From NCBI RefSeq assembly GCF_000284375.1, contig NC_017249.1, positions 6,317,001-6,381,000 on the forward strand: a DNA stretch of 64,000 nt. The letters run 5' to 3'. Each line of letters begins with the position of its first letter. Position 1 is the first letter of the stretch. Positions 24,377 to 32,797 of the stretch are shown in pieces. Origin of the DNA: Bradyrhizobium japonicum USDA 6 (GTDB taxonomy: Bacteria; Pseudomonadota; Alphaproteobacteria; Rhizobiales; Xanthobacteraceae). A program made the translations under genes and the position numbers. Below the pieces are notes generated by a model. The model saw nothing but the letters and a program-made list of their open reading frames with translations, ran no database searches and was not told the DNA's origin.

Positions 24377-25525
24377 ATGTCTTCCATTTCCTATGCTCCC
24401 GAGCAGGACGCCAAAACCAGCCTTCGGCCATCCGGGCAGGCGATCAAGCGAGCCGCCCTCGCCTTGGCACTGGCCCTGGGCGTCGTCGCCGCAGCCGAGT
24501 TCGGCCACCACTATCTCACCATCGGCCGCTATCTGGAGACCACGGACGACGCCTACGTGAAGGCGGATTCCACGATCATCTCGCCGAAAGTGTCGGGCTA
24601 TATCGCGCAGGTCCTGGTCGGCGACAACGAAGCGGTGAAGGCCGGCCAGTTGCTGGCAAAGATCGACGATCGCGATTTCCGCGCCGCGCTCGATCAGGCC
24701 GGCGCCGACGTCGCCGCATCCGACGCCGCTGTCCGCAATCTCGATGCACAGCTTGCCCTGCAGCAGCCGATCATCGAGCAAGGCACGGCCGATGTCGCTG
24801 CCGCCACGGCCAATCTGAAATTCGCGCAGGAAGAGCAGGTCCGATACGACGGGCTGATGAAGACGGGCTCCGGCACGGTGCAGCGCGCGCAGCAGACCGA
24901 TGCGGCGCTGCGCGCCGTCGCCGCGCAATTGCAGCACGCCAAGTCGGGCCTGCTCGCGGCCGAGCGCAAGGTCGACGTGCTCTCCACCGAACGCGCCAGG
25001 GCAGTCGCGCAGCGGGACCGCGCCCGCGCGGTCGAGCAGCAGGCGGCATTGAACCTCTCCTACACCGGCATCATCGCGCCGGTCGACGGCACCGTCGGTG
25101 CGCGCTCGCTCCGGGTCGGGCAGTTCGTCCAGGCCGGTACGCAGCTGATGGCCGTCGTCCCGCTCGATGCCGTGTACATCGTCGCCAATTTCAAGGAAAC
25201 CCAGCTCACCCATGTGCGCGGCGGCCAGCCCGTCGAGCTGACCATCGACAGCTTCCGCAGCACCAGACTGCGCGGCCATGTCGACAGCCTGTCCCCGGCA
25301 AGCGGCCTCGAGTTTGCGCTGCTACCGCCCGACAACGCGACCGGCAACTTCACCAAGATCGTACAGCGCATGCCGGTGAAAATCGTCCTCGACGACCGCA
25401 GCCTGACCGGCCTGCTCCGTCCCGGCATGTCGGCCGAGCCGACCATCAACACCAAATCGGCGGCGATCGCCGAACGCGAAAGCAAGAAGCGCCTCGCATC
25501 GCGCCGCCCCGAGCCTCGCAGTTGA
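24377..25525 (+). CDS. EmrA-type membrane-fusion protein (HlyD family)
   Basis: A 382-residue periplasmic adaptor. One membrane anchor lies near 24-42 (A-A-L-A-L-A-L-A-L-G-V-V-A-A-A). The biotinyl-lipoyl half (T-D-D-A-Y-V-K-A-D-S-T-I-I-S-P-K-V-S-G-Y) is followed by an Ala/Gln-rich coiled coil (about 105-210) and the returning half L-S-Y-T-G-I-I-A-P-V-D-G-T-V-G. It links an inner-membrane exporter to an outer-membrane channel. CGGAGA precedes the ATG; the MFS pump starts immediately after its stop codon. No TolC-like gene is in the window. Confidence 0.9.
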   Translation: MSSISYAPEQDAKTSLRPSGQAIKRAALALALALGVVAAAEFGHHYLTIGRYLETTDDAYVKADSTIISPKVSGYIAQVLVGDNEAVKAGQLLAKIDDRDFRAALDQAGADVAASDAAVRNLDAQLALQQPIIEQGTADVAAATANLKFAQEEQVRYDGLMKTGSGTVQRAQQTDAALRAVAAQLQHAKSGLLAAERKVDVLSTERARAVAQRDRARAVEQQAALNLSYTGIIAPVDGTVGARSLRVGQFVQAGTQLMAVVPLDAVYIVANFKETQLTHVRGGQPVELTIDSFRSTRLRGHVDSLSPASGLEFALLPPDNATGNFTKIVQRMPVKIVLDDRSLTGLLRPGMSAEPTINTKSAAIAERESKKRLASRRPEPRS

Positions 25526-27226
25526 ATGAACACGCGTCCCTGGCGGTTGTCTCCTCCCCGGACAGTCCGTTCAGGCAATGCTTCTCTCGCAAGCGACGAG
25601 CAGACAACCATGACCACACTGCAACCGGCCATCGATGCCGTGCCCGCCGGCGAAGGCGAGCGGTCCGTCACCACACCGGCTCCGGCGGTCTCCGCCAAGA
25701 CCTGGATCGCCATCGCCGGCGCCACGCTCGGCGCCTTCATGGCGGTGCTCAACATCCAGATCGTCAACGCTTCGCTGGCTGACATCCAGGGCGCGATCGG
25801 GGCCGGTATCGATGATGGCGGCTGGATCTCGACCTCCTACCTGATCGCCGAGATTGTGGTGATCCCGCTGTCCGGCTGGCTCGCGCAGGCGTTCTCGATC
25901 CGCATCTATCTCCTGACCAATGCGACGTTGTTCCTGGTGTTCTCCGCGGCCTGCGCGCTGGCGCAAGACCTGTCGCAGATGATCGTCTTGCGCGCCGTGC
26001 AGGGCTTTACCGGAGGCGTGCTGATCCCGATGGCGTTCACGCTCATCATCACGCTGCTGCCAAAGGCGAAGCAGCCGATCGGGCTGGCGCTGTTTGCGAT
26101 CTCCGCGACTTTTGCGCCCGCGATCGGGCCCACCATCGGCGGCTATCTCACCGAGAACTGGGGCTGGCAGTACATCTTCTACGTCAACCTCGTGCCGGGC
26201 GCGGTCATGATCGGCTTGCTGTTCGTCTCGCTCGAGTCGCAGCCGATGAAGCTGTCGCTGCTGCGCGAGGGCGATTGGGCCGGGATCGCCACCATGGCGA
26301 TCGGCCTCGCCGCGCTGCAGACCGTGCTCGAGGAAGGCAACAAGGACGACTGGTTCGGCTCGCCGTTCATCGTCAAGCTGTCGATCGTCGCGGCGATCGC
26401 GCTGTCGGCCTTCCTGTGGATCGAGCTGGCGGCAAGGAAGCCGCTGCTGAACCTGCGCCTCCTGGCGCGTCGCAATTTCGGCTTCGGTATCCTCGCCAAT
26501 TTCCTGCTCGGAATCGCGCTCTATGGCTCGGTCTTCATCCTGCCGGTCTATCTATCGCGCATCCAGGGCTACAACGCCGAACAGATCGGCATGGTGCTGG
26601 CGTGGACCGGGCTGCCGCAGCTGTTGCTGATCCCGCTGGTGCCGCAGCTGTTACGGCGCTTCGACGCGCGGCTCATCATCGGTGTCGGCTTTGCGCTGTT
26701 CGCAGCCTCCAACTTCATGAACATCTCGATGACCAACGACTACGCCACCGACCAGCTGTTCTGGCCGAACGTCGTCCGCGCCTTCGGTCAGGCGCTGGTG
26801 TTCGCCCCGCTGTCGGCTGTCGCGACATCGGGCATCGAGGCGGAGAACGCGGGTTCGGCCTCGGGCCTGTTCAACATGATGCGCAACCTCGGCGGCGCCG
26901 TCGGCATCGCGCTGCTGCAGACGCTGCTCACCAAGCGCGAACAATATCACTCCAACGTGCTGATGCAGTCGGTCTCGCTGCTGGAGCAGGCCACACAAGC
27001 CAGACTCGAGAAGCTGACGCAGTATTTCATGAACCACGGCGTGACCGATCGCATCGACGCCGCCCACCGCGCCTATGTCGCGATCGGCAAGATCGTGCAG
27101 AAGCAGGCCTTCATCCTGGCTTTCGGCGACATGTTCTATCTGCTCGGTGTCGCGCTGATCGTCGCACTCGCCGCCTCAATGATGCTGAAGAAACCCGCCC
27201 AGATCGAGGCCGGCGGCGCCCACTAG
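25526..27226 (+). CDS. DHA2-family MFS multidrug exporter (EmrB type)
   Basis: A 566-residue protein with about 14 hydrophobic segments. The first reads I-A-I-A-G-A-T-L-G-A-F-M-A-V-L-N-I-Q-I-V-N, a typical DHA2 TM1, and V-Q-G-F-T-G-G-V-L-I-P carries the family's motif C-like G-x-x-x-G-P variant. It is a proton-driven exporter paired with the EmrA-type adaptor. The ATG directly follows the upstream TGA; a second ATG at 25610 would remove 28 weakly structured residues and is equally possible. Substrates unknown. Confidence 0.88.
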   Translation: MNTRPWRLSPPRTVRSGNASLASDEQTTMTTLQPAIDAVPAGEGERSVTTPAPAVSAKTWIAIAGATLGAFMAVLNIQIVNASLADIQGAIGAGIDDGGWISTSYLIAEIVVIPLSGWLAQAFSIRIYLLTNATLFLVFSAACALAQDLSQMIVLRAVQGFTGGVLIPMAFTLIITLLPKAKQPIGLALFAISATFAPAIGPTIGGYLTENWGWQYIFYVNLVPGAVMIGLLFVSLESQPMKLSLLREGDWAGIATMAIGLAALQTVLEEGNKDDWFGSPFIVKLSIVAAIALSAFLWIELAARKPLLNLRLLARRNFGFGILANFLLGIALYGSVFILPVYLSRIQGYNAEQIGMVLAWTGLPQLLLIPLVPQLLRRFDARLIIGVGFALFAASNFMNISMTNDYATDQLFWPNVVRAFGQALVFAPLSAVATSGIEAENAGSASGLFNMMRNLGGAVGIALLQTLLTKREQYHSNVLMQSVSLLEQATQARLEKLTQYFMNHGVTDRIDAAHRAYVAIGKIVQKQAFILAFGDMFYLLGVALIVALAASMMLKKPAQIEAGGAH

Positions 27227-27260
27227 TCCCCCACCCCACCTGACGTCGAAAGGAACTCCC

Positions 27261-28043
27261 ATGTTGAAGGATAAGGTCGCTATCGTCACCGGATCGACCA
27301 GCGGTATCGGGCTCGGAATCGCCAAAGAGTTGGCAAGGCTCCGCGTCAACCTCGTGTTGAACGGCTTCGGCGACCCCGGCGAGATCGAATCCATCCGCAG
27401 CGGGATCGAACGCGAGCACGGCGTGCGCGTCGTCTACGATGGCGCCGATATGTCGAAGAGCGATGCCGTGCGCCGATTGATCGCCGCGACAATCGAGACG
27501 TTCGGACGCCTCGACATCCTCGTGAACAATGCCGGCATCCAGTTCACCGCGCCGGTGGAAGAATTTCCGTCGGCCAAGTGGCATGCGATCCTGGACATCA
27601 ATCTGTCGGCCGCGTTTCACGGCATCGCGGCGGCGGTGCCCCAGATGAAGGAGCAGCGCTGGGGCCGGATCGTCAACATCGCCTCGACCCACGGCCTCGT
27701 CGCATCGACGCACAAGGCCGCCTACGTCGCCGCCAAGCACGGGTTGATCGGCCTGACCAAGGTGGTTGGCCTGGAGACCGCCGGCAGCGGCGTGACCTGT
27801 AACGCAGTCTGTCCCGGCTGGGTGCGGACGCCCTTGGTGGAAAAGCAGATCAGCGACATCGCCGCACAGAAAAACATCAGTCAAAAGGACGCCGCCCAGG
27901 CACTCTTGGGCGAGAAGCAACCGTCGTCCGAGTTCGTCTCTCCGGAGCAGCTTGGAGGGACAGTAGCGTTCCTGTGTTCGCCTGCGGCGGACCAGATCAC
28001 GGGCACCGCGATCGCGGTCGATGGCGGATGGACGGCACAGTAG
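27261..28043 (+). CDS. bdhA: D-3-hydroxybutyrate dehydrogenase
   Basis: A 260-residue SDR: T-G-S-T-S-G-I-G-L-G (10-19), N-N-A-G (89-92), Ser142, Tyr155 and Lys159 (A-A-Y-V-A-A-K-H). The strongly conserved segments A-S-T-H-G-L-V-A-S and W-V-R-T-P-L-V-E-K-Q-I are those of bacterial 3-hydroxybutyrate dehydrogenases. It interconverts 3-hydroxybutyrate and acetoacetate with NAD and so links PHB breakdown with the acetoacetate decarboxylase encoded four genes upstream. AAAGGA precedes the ATG. Last gene of the operon, followed by a hairpin. Confidence 0.92.
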   Translation: MLKDKVAIVTGSTSGIGLGIAKELARLRVNLVLNGFGDPGEIESIRSGIEREHGVRVVYDGADMSKSDAVRRLIAATIETFGRLDILVNNAGIQFTAPVEEFPSAKWHAILDINLSAAFHGIAAAVPQMKEQRWGRIVNIASTHGLVASTHKAAYVAAKHGLIGLTKVVGLETAGSGVTCNAVCPGWVRTPLVEKQISDIAAQKNISQKDAAQALLGEKQPSSEFVSPEQLGGTVAFLCSPAADQITGTAIAVDGGWTAQ

Positions 28044-28083
28044 CCGGCAGTCGGCCGATGCAAATGGCCTGATCGTGCTGGCC

Positions 28084-28113
28084 GCCGCCGTTGCCGTCAA
28101 CGGCGGCTCGTTT
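28084..28113. terminator. Hairpin between convergent genes
   Basis: GCCGCCGTTG (28084-28093), loop CCGT and CAACGGCGGC (28098-28107) form a perfect 10-bp stem, followed by TCGTTT. It ends the 3-hydroxybutyrate dehydrogenase operon and may also act on the opposing strand. Confidence 0.55.
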
Positions 28114-28328
28114 CACTGGACACAGTTGTTGGCCGTGACGACGGTTCGGCAGAAATCGAGAATGAACCGGCCATGGAGAGCACCGGATCCTGGATCTGAA
28201 GATGCCAGGCGATAGGAGTGGCCGAGAGCACGGGCGATCTCCAGCACGCCCGTGACTTCATGGTACGTCATCGCCAGGTGAATGCCGGCCAGCGGCAGCA
28301 TCAGGACCTGAATGCCAACACTGCTCAT
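28113..28328 (-). CDS. Small hypothetical protein coupled to araC
   Basis: A 71-residue frame starting MSSVGIQVLMLPLAGIHLAM. Its ATG overlaps the stop of the upstream araC gene by 4 bp (ATGA), the main argument that it is real. The N-terminal third is moderately hydrophobic; the middle (T-G-V-L-E-I-A-R-A-L-G-H-S-Y-R-L) could be one helix; two Cys lie near the C-terminus. I do not recognise a family. It could also be read-through sequence without function. Confidence 0.4.
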   Translation of the reverse strand: MSSVGIQVLMLPLAGIHLAMTYHEVTGVLEIARALGHSYRLASSDPGSGALHGRFILDFCRTVVTANNCVQ

Positions 28329-29167
28329 GACGGCCCCGCTTCGGCGCGAGGCAGCGGCAGGAATTGCGCAAGATAGGCGCTCCTCCATTGATAAGGCGTG
28401 TCGCCGACGAAACGCTTGAACACCGTCGTAAAATGCGCCTGAGTCTGGAATCCGACGGTCAAGGCGACGTCGACGAGCGAGACGTCGGCGCGCCTCAGCA
28501 GTTCCTGGGCGCGTTCGATCCGCCGATTCAGCAGATAGTCGTGAGGCCGCATGCCGACGGCCGCGCGGAACTGCGCGGCAAAGTGCATGCGGCTGAGGCC
28601 GGCGACCGCCGCCAGTTGCTGCAAGGTGATCTTGCCAGCCAAATTCTCGTCGACATATTGCAGCACGCGCTTGAGGCGCCATTTTTGCAACGACCGCACA
28701 GACCGGCAGCGCTCGTCGTCGGCCTGATCGGTCTCGTTGCGCTCGACGGCCGTCGGCCGGCTAGCCCTGCGGGTCAGGATGGCAAGACGCAGGGCGTCCG
28801 CAAGGATGGCGGAGTGAGGATGATGGGCCGCTTCGGTTGCCGCGAGCGCATCGGAGAGGCTTCGCATCACCGGATCCGGGAACTCGCCTGCATCGGCCTC
28901 CTGGTCGGTCTCGACGGGGACGCGTGCGAGGCGCTTCGCCGATACCCTGAAGCTTGGCCCGTCGCCGGCGGATCTCCGCACACCCGGCGGGCGAGTTTCG
29001 ATGGCCAGGGCCACATCGAGGTGAACGAGGGAAAGCGTCATCGCCTTTTCGCCGGTGCGATCCGGACGTTCCGCAAGGCCGGACTGCCGACCATCGATGG
29101 CCGAGACGCCGATCGAGCCGACGACATGATCCTTCGCGCCTTGCGGGTGTGACATCTGTAGCGACAT
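28325..29167 (-). CDS. AraC-family regulator
   Basis: A 280-residue protein with a short, poorly conserved N-terminal half and a clear AraC domain from about residue 160: K-W-R-L-K-R-V-L-Q-Y-V, HTH1 I-T-L-Q-Q-L-A-A-V-A-G-L-S-R-M-H-F-A-A-Q-F-R, HTH2 L-V-D-V-A-L-T-V-G-F-Q-T-Q-A-H-F-T-T-V-F, then G-D-T-P-Y-Q-W-R. The DNA-binding domain is closely similar to that of the AraC at 36459-37499, so the two are paralogues flanking the two-component/efflux block. Divergent from the histidine kinase gene across a 418-bp region. Confidence 0.88.
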   Translation of the reverse strand: MSLQMSHPQGAKDHVVGSIGVSAIDGRQSGLAERPDRTGEKAMTLSLVHLDVALAIETRPPGVRRSAGDGPSFRVSAKRLARVPVETDQEADAGEFPDPVMRSLSDALAATEAAHHPHSAILADALRLAILTRRASRPTAVERNETDQADDERCRSVRSLQKWRLKRVLQYVDENLAGKITLQQLAAVAGLSRMHFAAQFRAAVGMRPHDYLLNRRIERAQELLRRADVSLVDVALTVGFQTQAHFTTVFKRFVGDTPYQWRSAYLAQFLPLPRAEAGPS

Positions 29168-29585
29168 CGTCGAACTCCTTGTCCCATTTTCGATCCGGCG
29201 AAGCCCAATGGCTCGTCCGAATGTGGGAGCAGAGTAGTTCGGTGGTCCCCGCGCTCCATTCTACGCGCGGGTGTACCGGATAGGTTCTCGGGGTGATCGC
29301 GTCATACCTAGGTATGACCGCGGCGCCACTGGCCGCGTGGACGTCCGGTTCGCAGCGATGGTGGAACTGGTCTCGCCCTGCGGTAAGTTGACGCGCTCGC
29401 CAATGGTCGGAAAGTCACGCAAAACCCTGTTTTGCCGGGGAATGTGCCTCATCAGCACGCGCGCGGGATCGAACCGCGGCAACGTCTTTCAAGAGAGCAC
29501 GAAAATCATGTTGCCGCATGTTGTCGGCACGATCAAATCGCGGCATCAACGTGACCGAAAATGAGCAGAGCGACAACCAGCGACG
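29168..29585. promoter_or_regulatory. Divergent regulatory region with 18-bp perfect palindrome
   Basis: A 418-bp gap between araC (left) and the histidine kinase (right), with no credible gene. GTCATACCTAGGTATGAC at 29301-29318 is a perfect 18-bp palindrome with no spacer, a typical dimer operator. It is about 135 bp from the araC start and 270 bp from the kinase start. Further downstream (29400-29580) the sequence is AT-richer, as expected for a kinase promoter, but I could not define one. Confidence 0.5.
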
Positions 29586-31496
29586 ATGACCAGTCTTGAT
29601 CGGGCCACGGGTTCATCCATGAGCCGCGACGGCTTGCGGTTCTGGTCTGCTGTCCTCACCTTCGCCATTTTCCTGGTTGACGTGCTGACACCCCTCGAGG
29701 GCGCGGTTGCGGTTCTATACGTCATTGCGATTCTGCTCGCGGCGAGGACGAACCGGCGTAACGACATCATCGTCGCCGCGGTCGGCTGCAGCGTCCTGAC
29801 CATAGCCGCCTATCTGCTATCGCACGATGTCGAGGTGGTCGCCTCGCCCGCTCTTCGCGCGCTCATGAGCCTCGCCGCCATCGGGATCACGACCTTGCTG
29901 GCGCTTCAGAATCACTCGGCGACGAAGCGCCTCGCGGCGCAGGCGCGCCTGCTCAATCTCTCGCATGACATGATTTTCGTCAGGGATCGCGGCGGCGTGA
30001 TCACGTTCTGGAACAGAGCCGCGGAACAGGCCTATGGCTGGTCGGCCGACGAGGCTGTCGGGCAACACGCCGACGCGCTGCTGAGAACCAAATATTTTGA
30101 CCGGCGAGAGGACATCGAGACCGGCCTGCTCGACACCGGCCGATGGGAAGGCAGGCTAGAGCAGCGGACGAAGGCCGGCAGCGCACTCGCCGTCGATGCA
30201 AGATGGGCGCTCCAGCGCGACCATCTCGGCAAACCCGTTGGAGTCCTTGAAACACACACCGACGTCACGGACCGCGTGGCGGCACACAACGCGCTGGTGC
30301 AGAGCGAGCAGCGATATCGCCGAATGTTCGACGCAAGTCGAGTCGGCGTCATCGAGGAAGACTGGAGCGCAGTTCGAACCGCGCTGAACTCGCTGGAGAC
30401 TGGAGACGTCGGCCTGCGGGACTATCTTGCAGCAAACCCCGAATTCGTGCGGCATGCCCGCCGGCTCGCCAGTATCACCGACGTCAATCCGGCCCTCCAG
30501 AAGATGGCGGGAGCAAGCGGTTCTGCGGCTTTCATCGCGAGCGTGGACAGGCTTCTGGGCGAGAACGACCGCAGTTTCCTCGGCGCGCTGGTTGCATTCG
30601 CGGAAGGAGAACGGTTCCACGAAGGCGAGACCGATCTCGTGAGCTTCGACGGGCGCAAGGTTCCCGTCCTGTTTACGATCAGCTTTCCGGCCGAGCCCCA
30701 CGGAGATCGCAACGTGCTCGCTTTCGTCATCGACATCACCGAGCGCAAGCAGGCACAAGATGCGCTGCTCGCGGCGCAGGCGGAGCTGGCGCATGCCGCG
30801 CGCGTCGCCACCCTCGGCGAGTTCAGCGCGTCCATTGCCCACGAGGTGAATCAGCCTCTGGCAGCGATCGTCACCAGCGGCGAGGCTGGCTTGCGGTGGC
30901 TACGCCGCGACGTGCCCGATCTCAAAGAGGTTGCGACGACGATCGGTCACATCGTTGCTCAGGGTCGCCGCGCCAGCGAGATCGTGACGCGGATCCGGAC
31001 TTTCCTGAAGAAGGCCCCGCCCCAGCAGGATCTGCTGCAGATCGACGAGATCATCGAGGAAGCGACCCTTCTGATCGAGCGCGAACTCGTCAAGGACGAC
31101 ATCGCCCTCATCGTCAAGATGGAGCATGGCCTGCCGCCGGTTCGCGGCGACCGGATCCAGCTTCAGCAGGTCCTGGTCAATCTTCTAATCAATGCCGGCC
31201 AGGCCATGTCAGGCCGGCCCGGTTCGCACACCGTCACGCTGCGCGCCGGAACCGTCGACGGTGAAAACCTTGCCATCACGGTTCAGGACAGCGGTCCGGG
31301 CATCCAACCTGACGACCTGCCGCGCCTGTTTGATCCGTTCTTCACCACCAAGGATGGCGGCATGGGTATGGGACTTGCGATCTGCCGAACGACGGTGGAA
31401 GCTCACGGCGGCCGATTGTCCGTGGAGAGCCCTCCAGGCTCGGGCGCAACATTCCACCTGACACTGCCATTTGGCCAAGAACTCGCCTTGCCATGA
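29586..31496 (+). CDS. PAS-domain sensor histidine kinase (FixL/NodV-like)
   Basis: A 636-residue kinase. Residues about 17-105 hold three to four short membrane segments; a PAS domain follows (N-L-S-H-D-M-I-F-V-R-D-R-G-G-V-I-T-F-W-N-R-A-A-E-Q-A-Y-G-W, about 120-230). A second, atypical PAS-like region (about 240-400) contains D-Y-L-A-A-N-P-E-F-V-R. The phospho-acceptor His is near residue 418 (A-H-E-V-N-Q-P-L-A-A). The ATPase domain has N-A-G-Q-A-M (N box), D-S-G-P-G-I-Q (G1) and G-M-G-M-G-L-A-I-C (G2). Partner is the FixJ-like regulator, whose start overlaps its stop. The signal is unknown; no heme-binding His is evident. Confidence 0.9.
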   Translation: MTSLDRATGSSMSRDGLRFWSAVLTFAIFLVDVLTPLEGAVAVLYVIAILLAARTNRRNDIIVAAVGCSVLTIAAYLLSHDVEVVASPALRALMSLAAIGITTLLALQNHSATKRLAAQARLLNLSHDMIFVRDRGGVITFWNRAAEQAYGWSADEAVGQHADALLRTKYFDRREDIETGLLDTGRWEGRLEQRTKAGSALAVDARWALQRDHLGKPVGVLETHTDVTDRVAAHNALVQSEQRYRRMFDASRVGVIEEDWSAVRTALNSLETGDVGLRDYLAANPEFVRHARRLASITDVNPALQKMAGASGSAAFIASVDRLLGENDRSFLGALVAFAEGERFHEGETDLVSFDGRKVPVLFTISFPAEPHGDRNVLAFVIDITERKQAQDALLAAQAELAHAARVATLGEFSASIAHEVNQPLAAIVTSGEAGLRWLRRDVPDLKEVATTIGHIVAQGRRASEIVTRIRTFLKKAPPQQDLLQIDEIIEEATLLIERELVKDDIALIVKMEHGLPPVRGDRIQLQQVLVNLLINAGQAMSGRPGSHTVTLRAGTVDGENLAITVQDSGPGIQPDDLPRLFDPFFTTKDGGMGMGLAICRTTVEAHGGRLSVESPPGSGATFHLTLPFGQELALP

Positions 31497-32164
31497 CACG
31501 ACCAAACCAAGCGCAACCGCCGGCCCAATCCTCCAGTGCAGTCGTCATCATCGTTGATGACGACGCGAGCATTCGGGCCTCGCTCGACAGCCTGTTCCGA
31601 TCCGTCGGCCTCGAGACATGCCTTTTCGGCTCTCCGGCCGAGCTGCTTGGCGGCGTCATGCCCGACGGACCGGCCTGCATCGTGCTGGACGTCCGGCTGC
31701 CGGGCGTGAGCGGCCTCGACCTCCAGGGTCAACTGACCCGCCAGGGCATCAGATATCCGATCATCTTCATGACCGGTCATGGGGACATTCCAATGTCGGT
31801 GCGCGCCATGAAGGCCGGCGCCGTGGATTTCCTGTCCAAGCCGTTTCGCGATCAGGACATGCTCGACGCCGTGACCGCAGCGCTCGAGCGCGATGCGCAG
31901 CGCCGCGCGGAAGCCGCGACGAAGGAAGATATCCGCCTCCAATATGAGAGCCTGACGGCGCGCGAGCGCGAGGTGATGGGCCATGTGACCGCCGGCTTGA
32001 TGAACAAGCAGGTGGCAGGCCTGATCGGCCTCAGCGAGATCACCGTCAAGATCCACCGCGGCAACGTCATGCGCAAGATGGAGGTCCGGTCTCTGGCCGA
32101 CCTCGTTCGCAAGGCCGAAGCGCTCGGGATTTCCCAGAACCGAAAGACTACGGACCAAACCTGA
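31493..32164 (+). CDS. FixJ/NodW-type LuxR response regulator
   Basis: A 223-residue protein. The receiver domain has the acidic pocket V-D-D-D (21-24), phospho-acceptor Asp66 (C-I-V-L-D-V-R-L-P-G) and L-S-K-P-F. The C-terminal LuxR-type HTH reads L-T-A-R-E-R-E-V-M-G-H-V then S-E-I-T-V-K-I-H-R-G-N-V-M-R-K-M (about 156-200), the FixJ-subfamily form. Its ATG overlaps the kinase stop (ATGA), marking a cognate pair. The 18-bp palindrome upstream of the kinase gene is a plausible target. Downstream lies a lone receiver and an efflux operon. Confidence 0.92.
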   Translation: MTRPNQAQPPAQSSSAVVIIVDDDASIRASLDSLFRSVGLETCLFGSPAELLGGVMPDGPACIVLDVRLPGVSGLDLQGQLTRQGIRYPIIFMTGHGDIPMSVRAMKAGAVDFLSKPFRDQDMLDAVTAALERDAQRRAEAATKEDIRLQYESLTAREREVMGHVTAGLMNKQVAGLIGLSEITVKIHRGNVMRKMEVRSLADLVRKAEALGISQNRKTTDQT

Positions 32165-32264
32165 GTATAATTTCGGCGGGACTGCCGCACGGTGCATAAG
32201 GCGCCATCGGCCGCCCAATGGGAGATATCCTCCCTGCGGAACACAGCGGTCAGGATGTGTGCCA

Positions 32265-32645
32265 ATGGCCAAAACCCCGGTGATTGCGATCGTGGACGAC
32301 GACGAAGGCGTGCGCGCGTCGCTGGCGAGCCTGGTGCGTTCGCTCGGCTATGAAGCCCACGCCTACGAGTCCGGCGTCGCCTTCCTGCAGGAACCGGCGG
32401 GAGAAGATCCAGCCTGCATGATCGCCGACGTTCAGATGCCGGTCATTACCGGCGATGAATTGCAGGCGCGCCTGGTTGCCTCCGGCCGCCATTTCCCGAT
32501 CATTTTCATGACCGCTTTCCCGAGTGAACCCGTGCGCCAGCGCGTCATGGCGGCCGGCGCGCATTGCTATCTCGGCAAGCCATCCAGCGGCGACGAGATC
32601 ATCCGCCGCCTCGAAGAGGCGCTGGCAGGCCACGCGCCGCAATAG
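32265..32645 (+). CDS. Stand-alone receiver domain protein
   Basis: A 126-residue receiver with no output domain: I-V-D-D-D-E-G-V-R (9-17), phospho-acceptor Asp55 (C-M-I-A-D-V-Q-M-P), Thr/Ala of the F-M-T-A-F-P strand and L-G-K-P-S. An AGGA 9 nt upstream favours the ATG at 32265 over a GTG two codons earlier. Like other FixJ-type receivers it is similar to the receiver of the preceding regulator. It could act as a phosphate sink or second output of the same kinase. The 100-bp gap before it may hold its own promoter. Confidence 0.88.
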   Translation: MAKTPVIAIVDDDEGVRASLASLVRSLGYEAHAYESGVAFLQEPAGEDPACMIADVQMPVITGDELQARLVASGRHFPIIFMTAFPSEPVRQRVMAAGAHCYLGKPSSGDEIIRRLEEALAGHAPQ

Positions 32646-32797
32646 TCGGGCTCCAGCTCGGGCAAACTGCGTCTTCCCGGCGTGCGTTCCCGAAAGCAGG
32701 TTGTTGGACCGAAAATACGGCCGGCACAGCTCATGCTCCCCTTTGATTTCGCGACGCCGGCAGGCCGCGCGCTTTGCCGCGCATGGAGGGAGCACAA

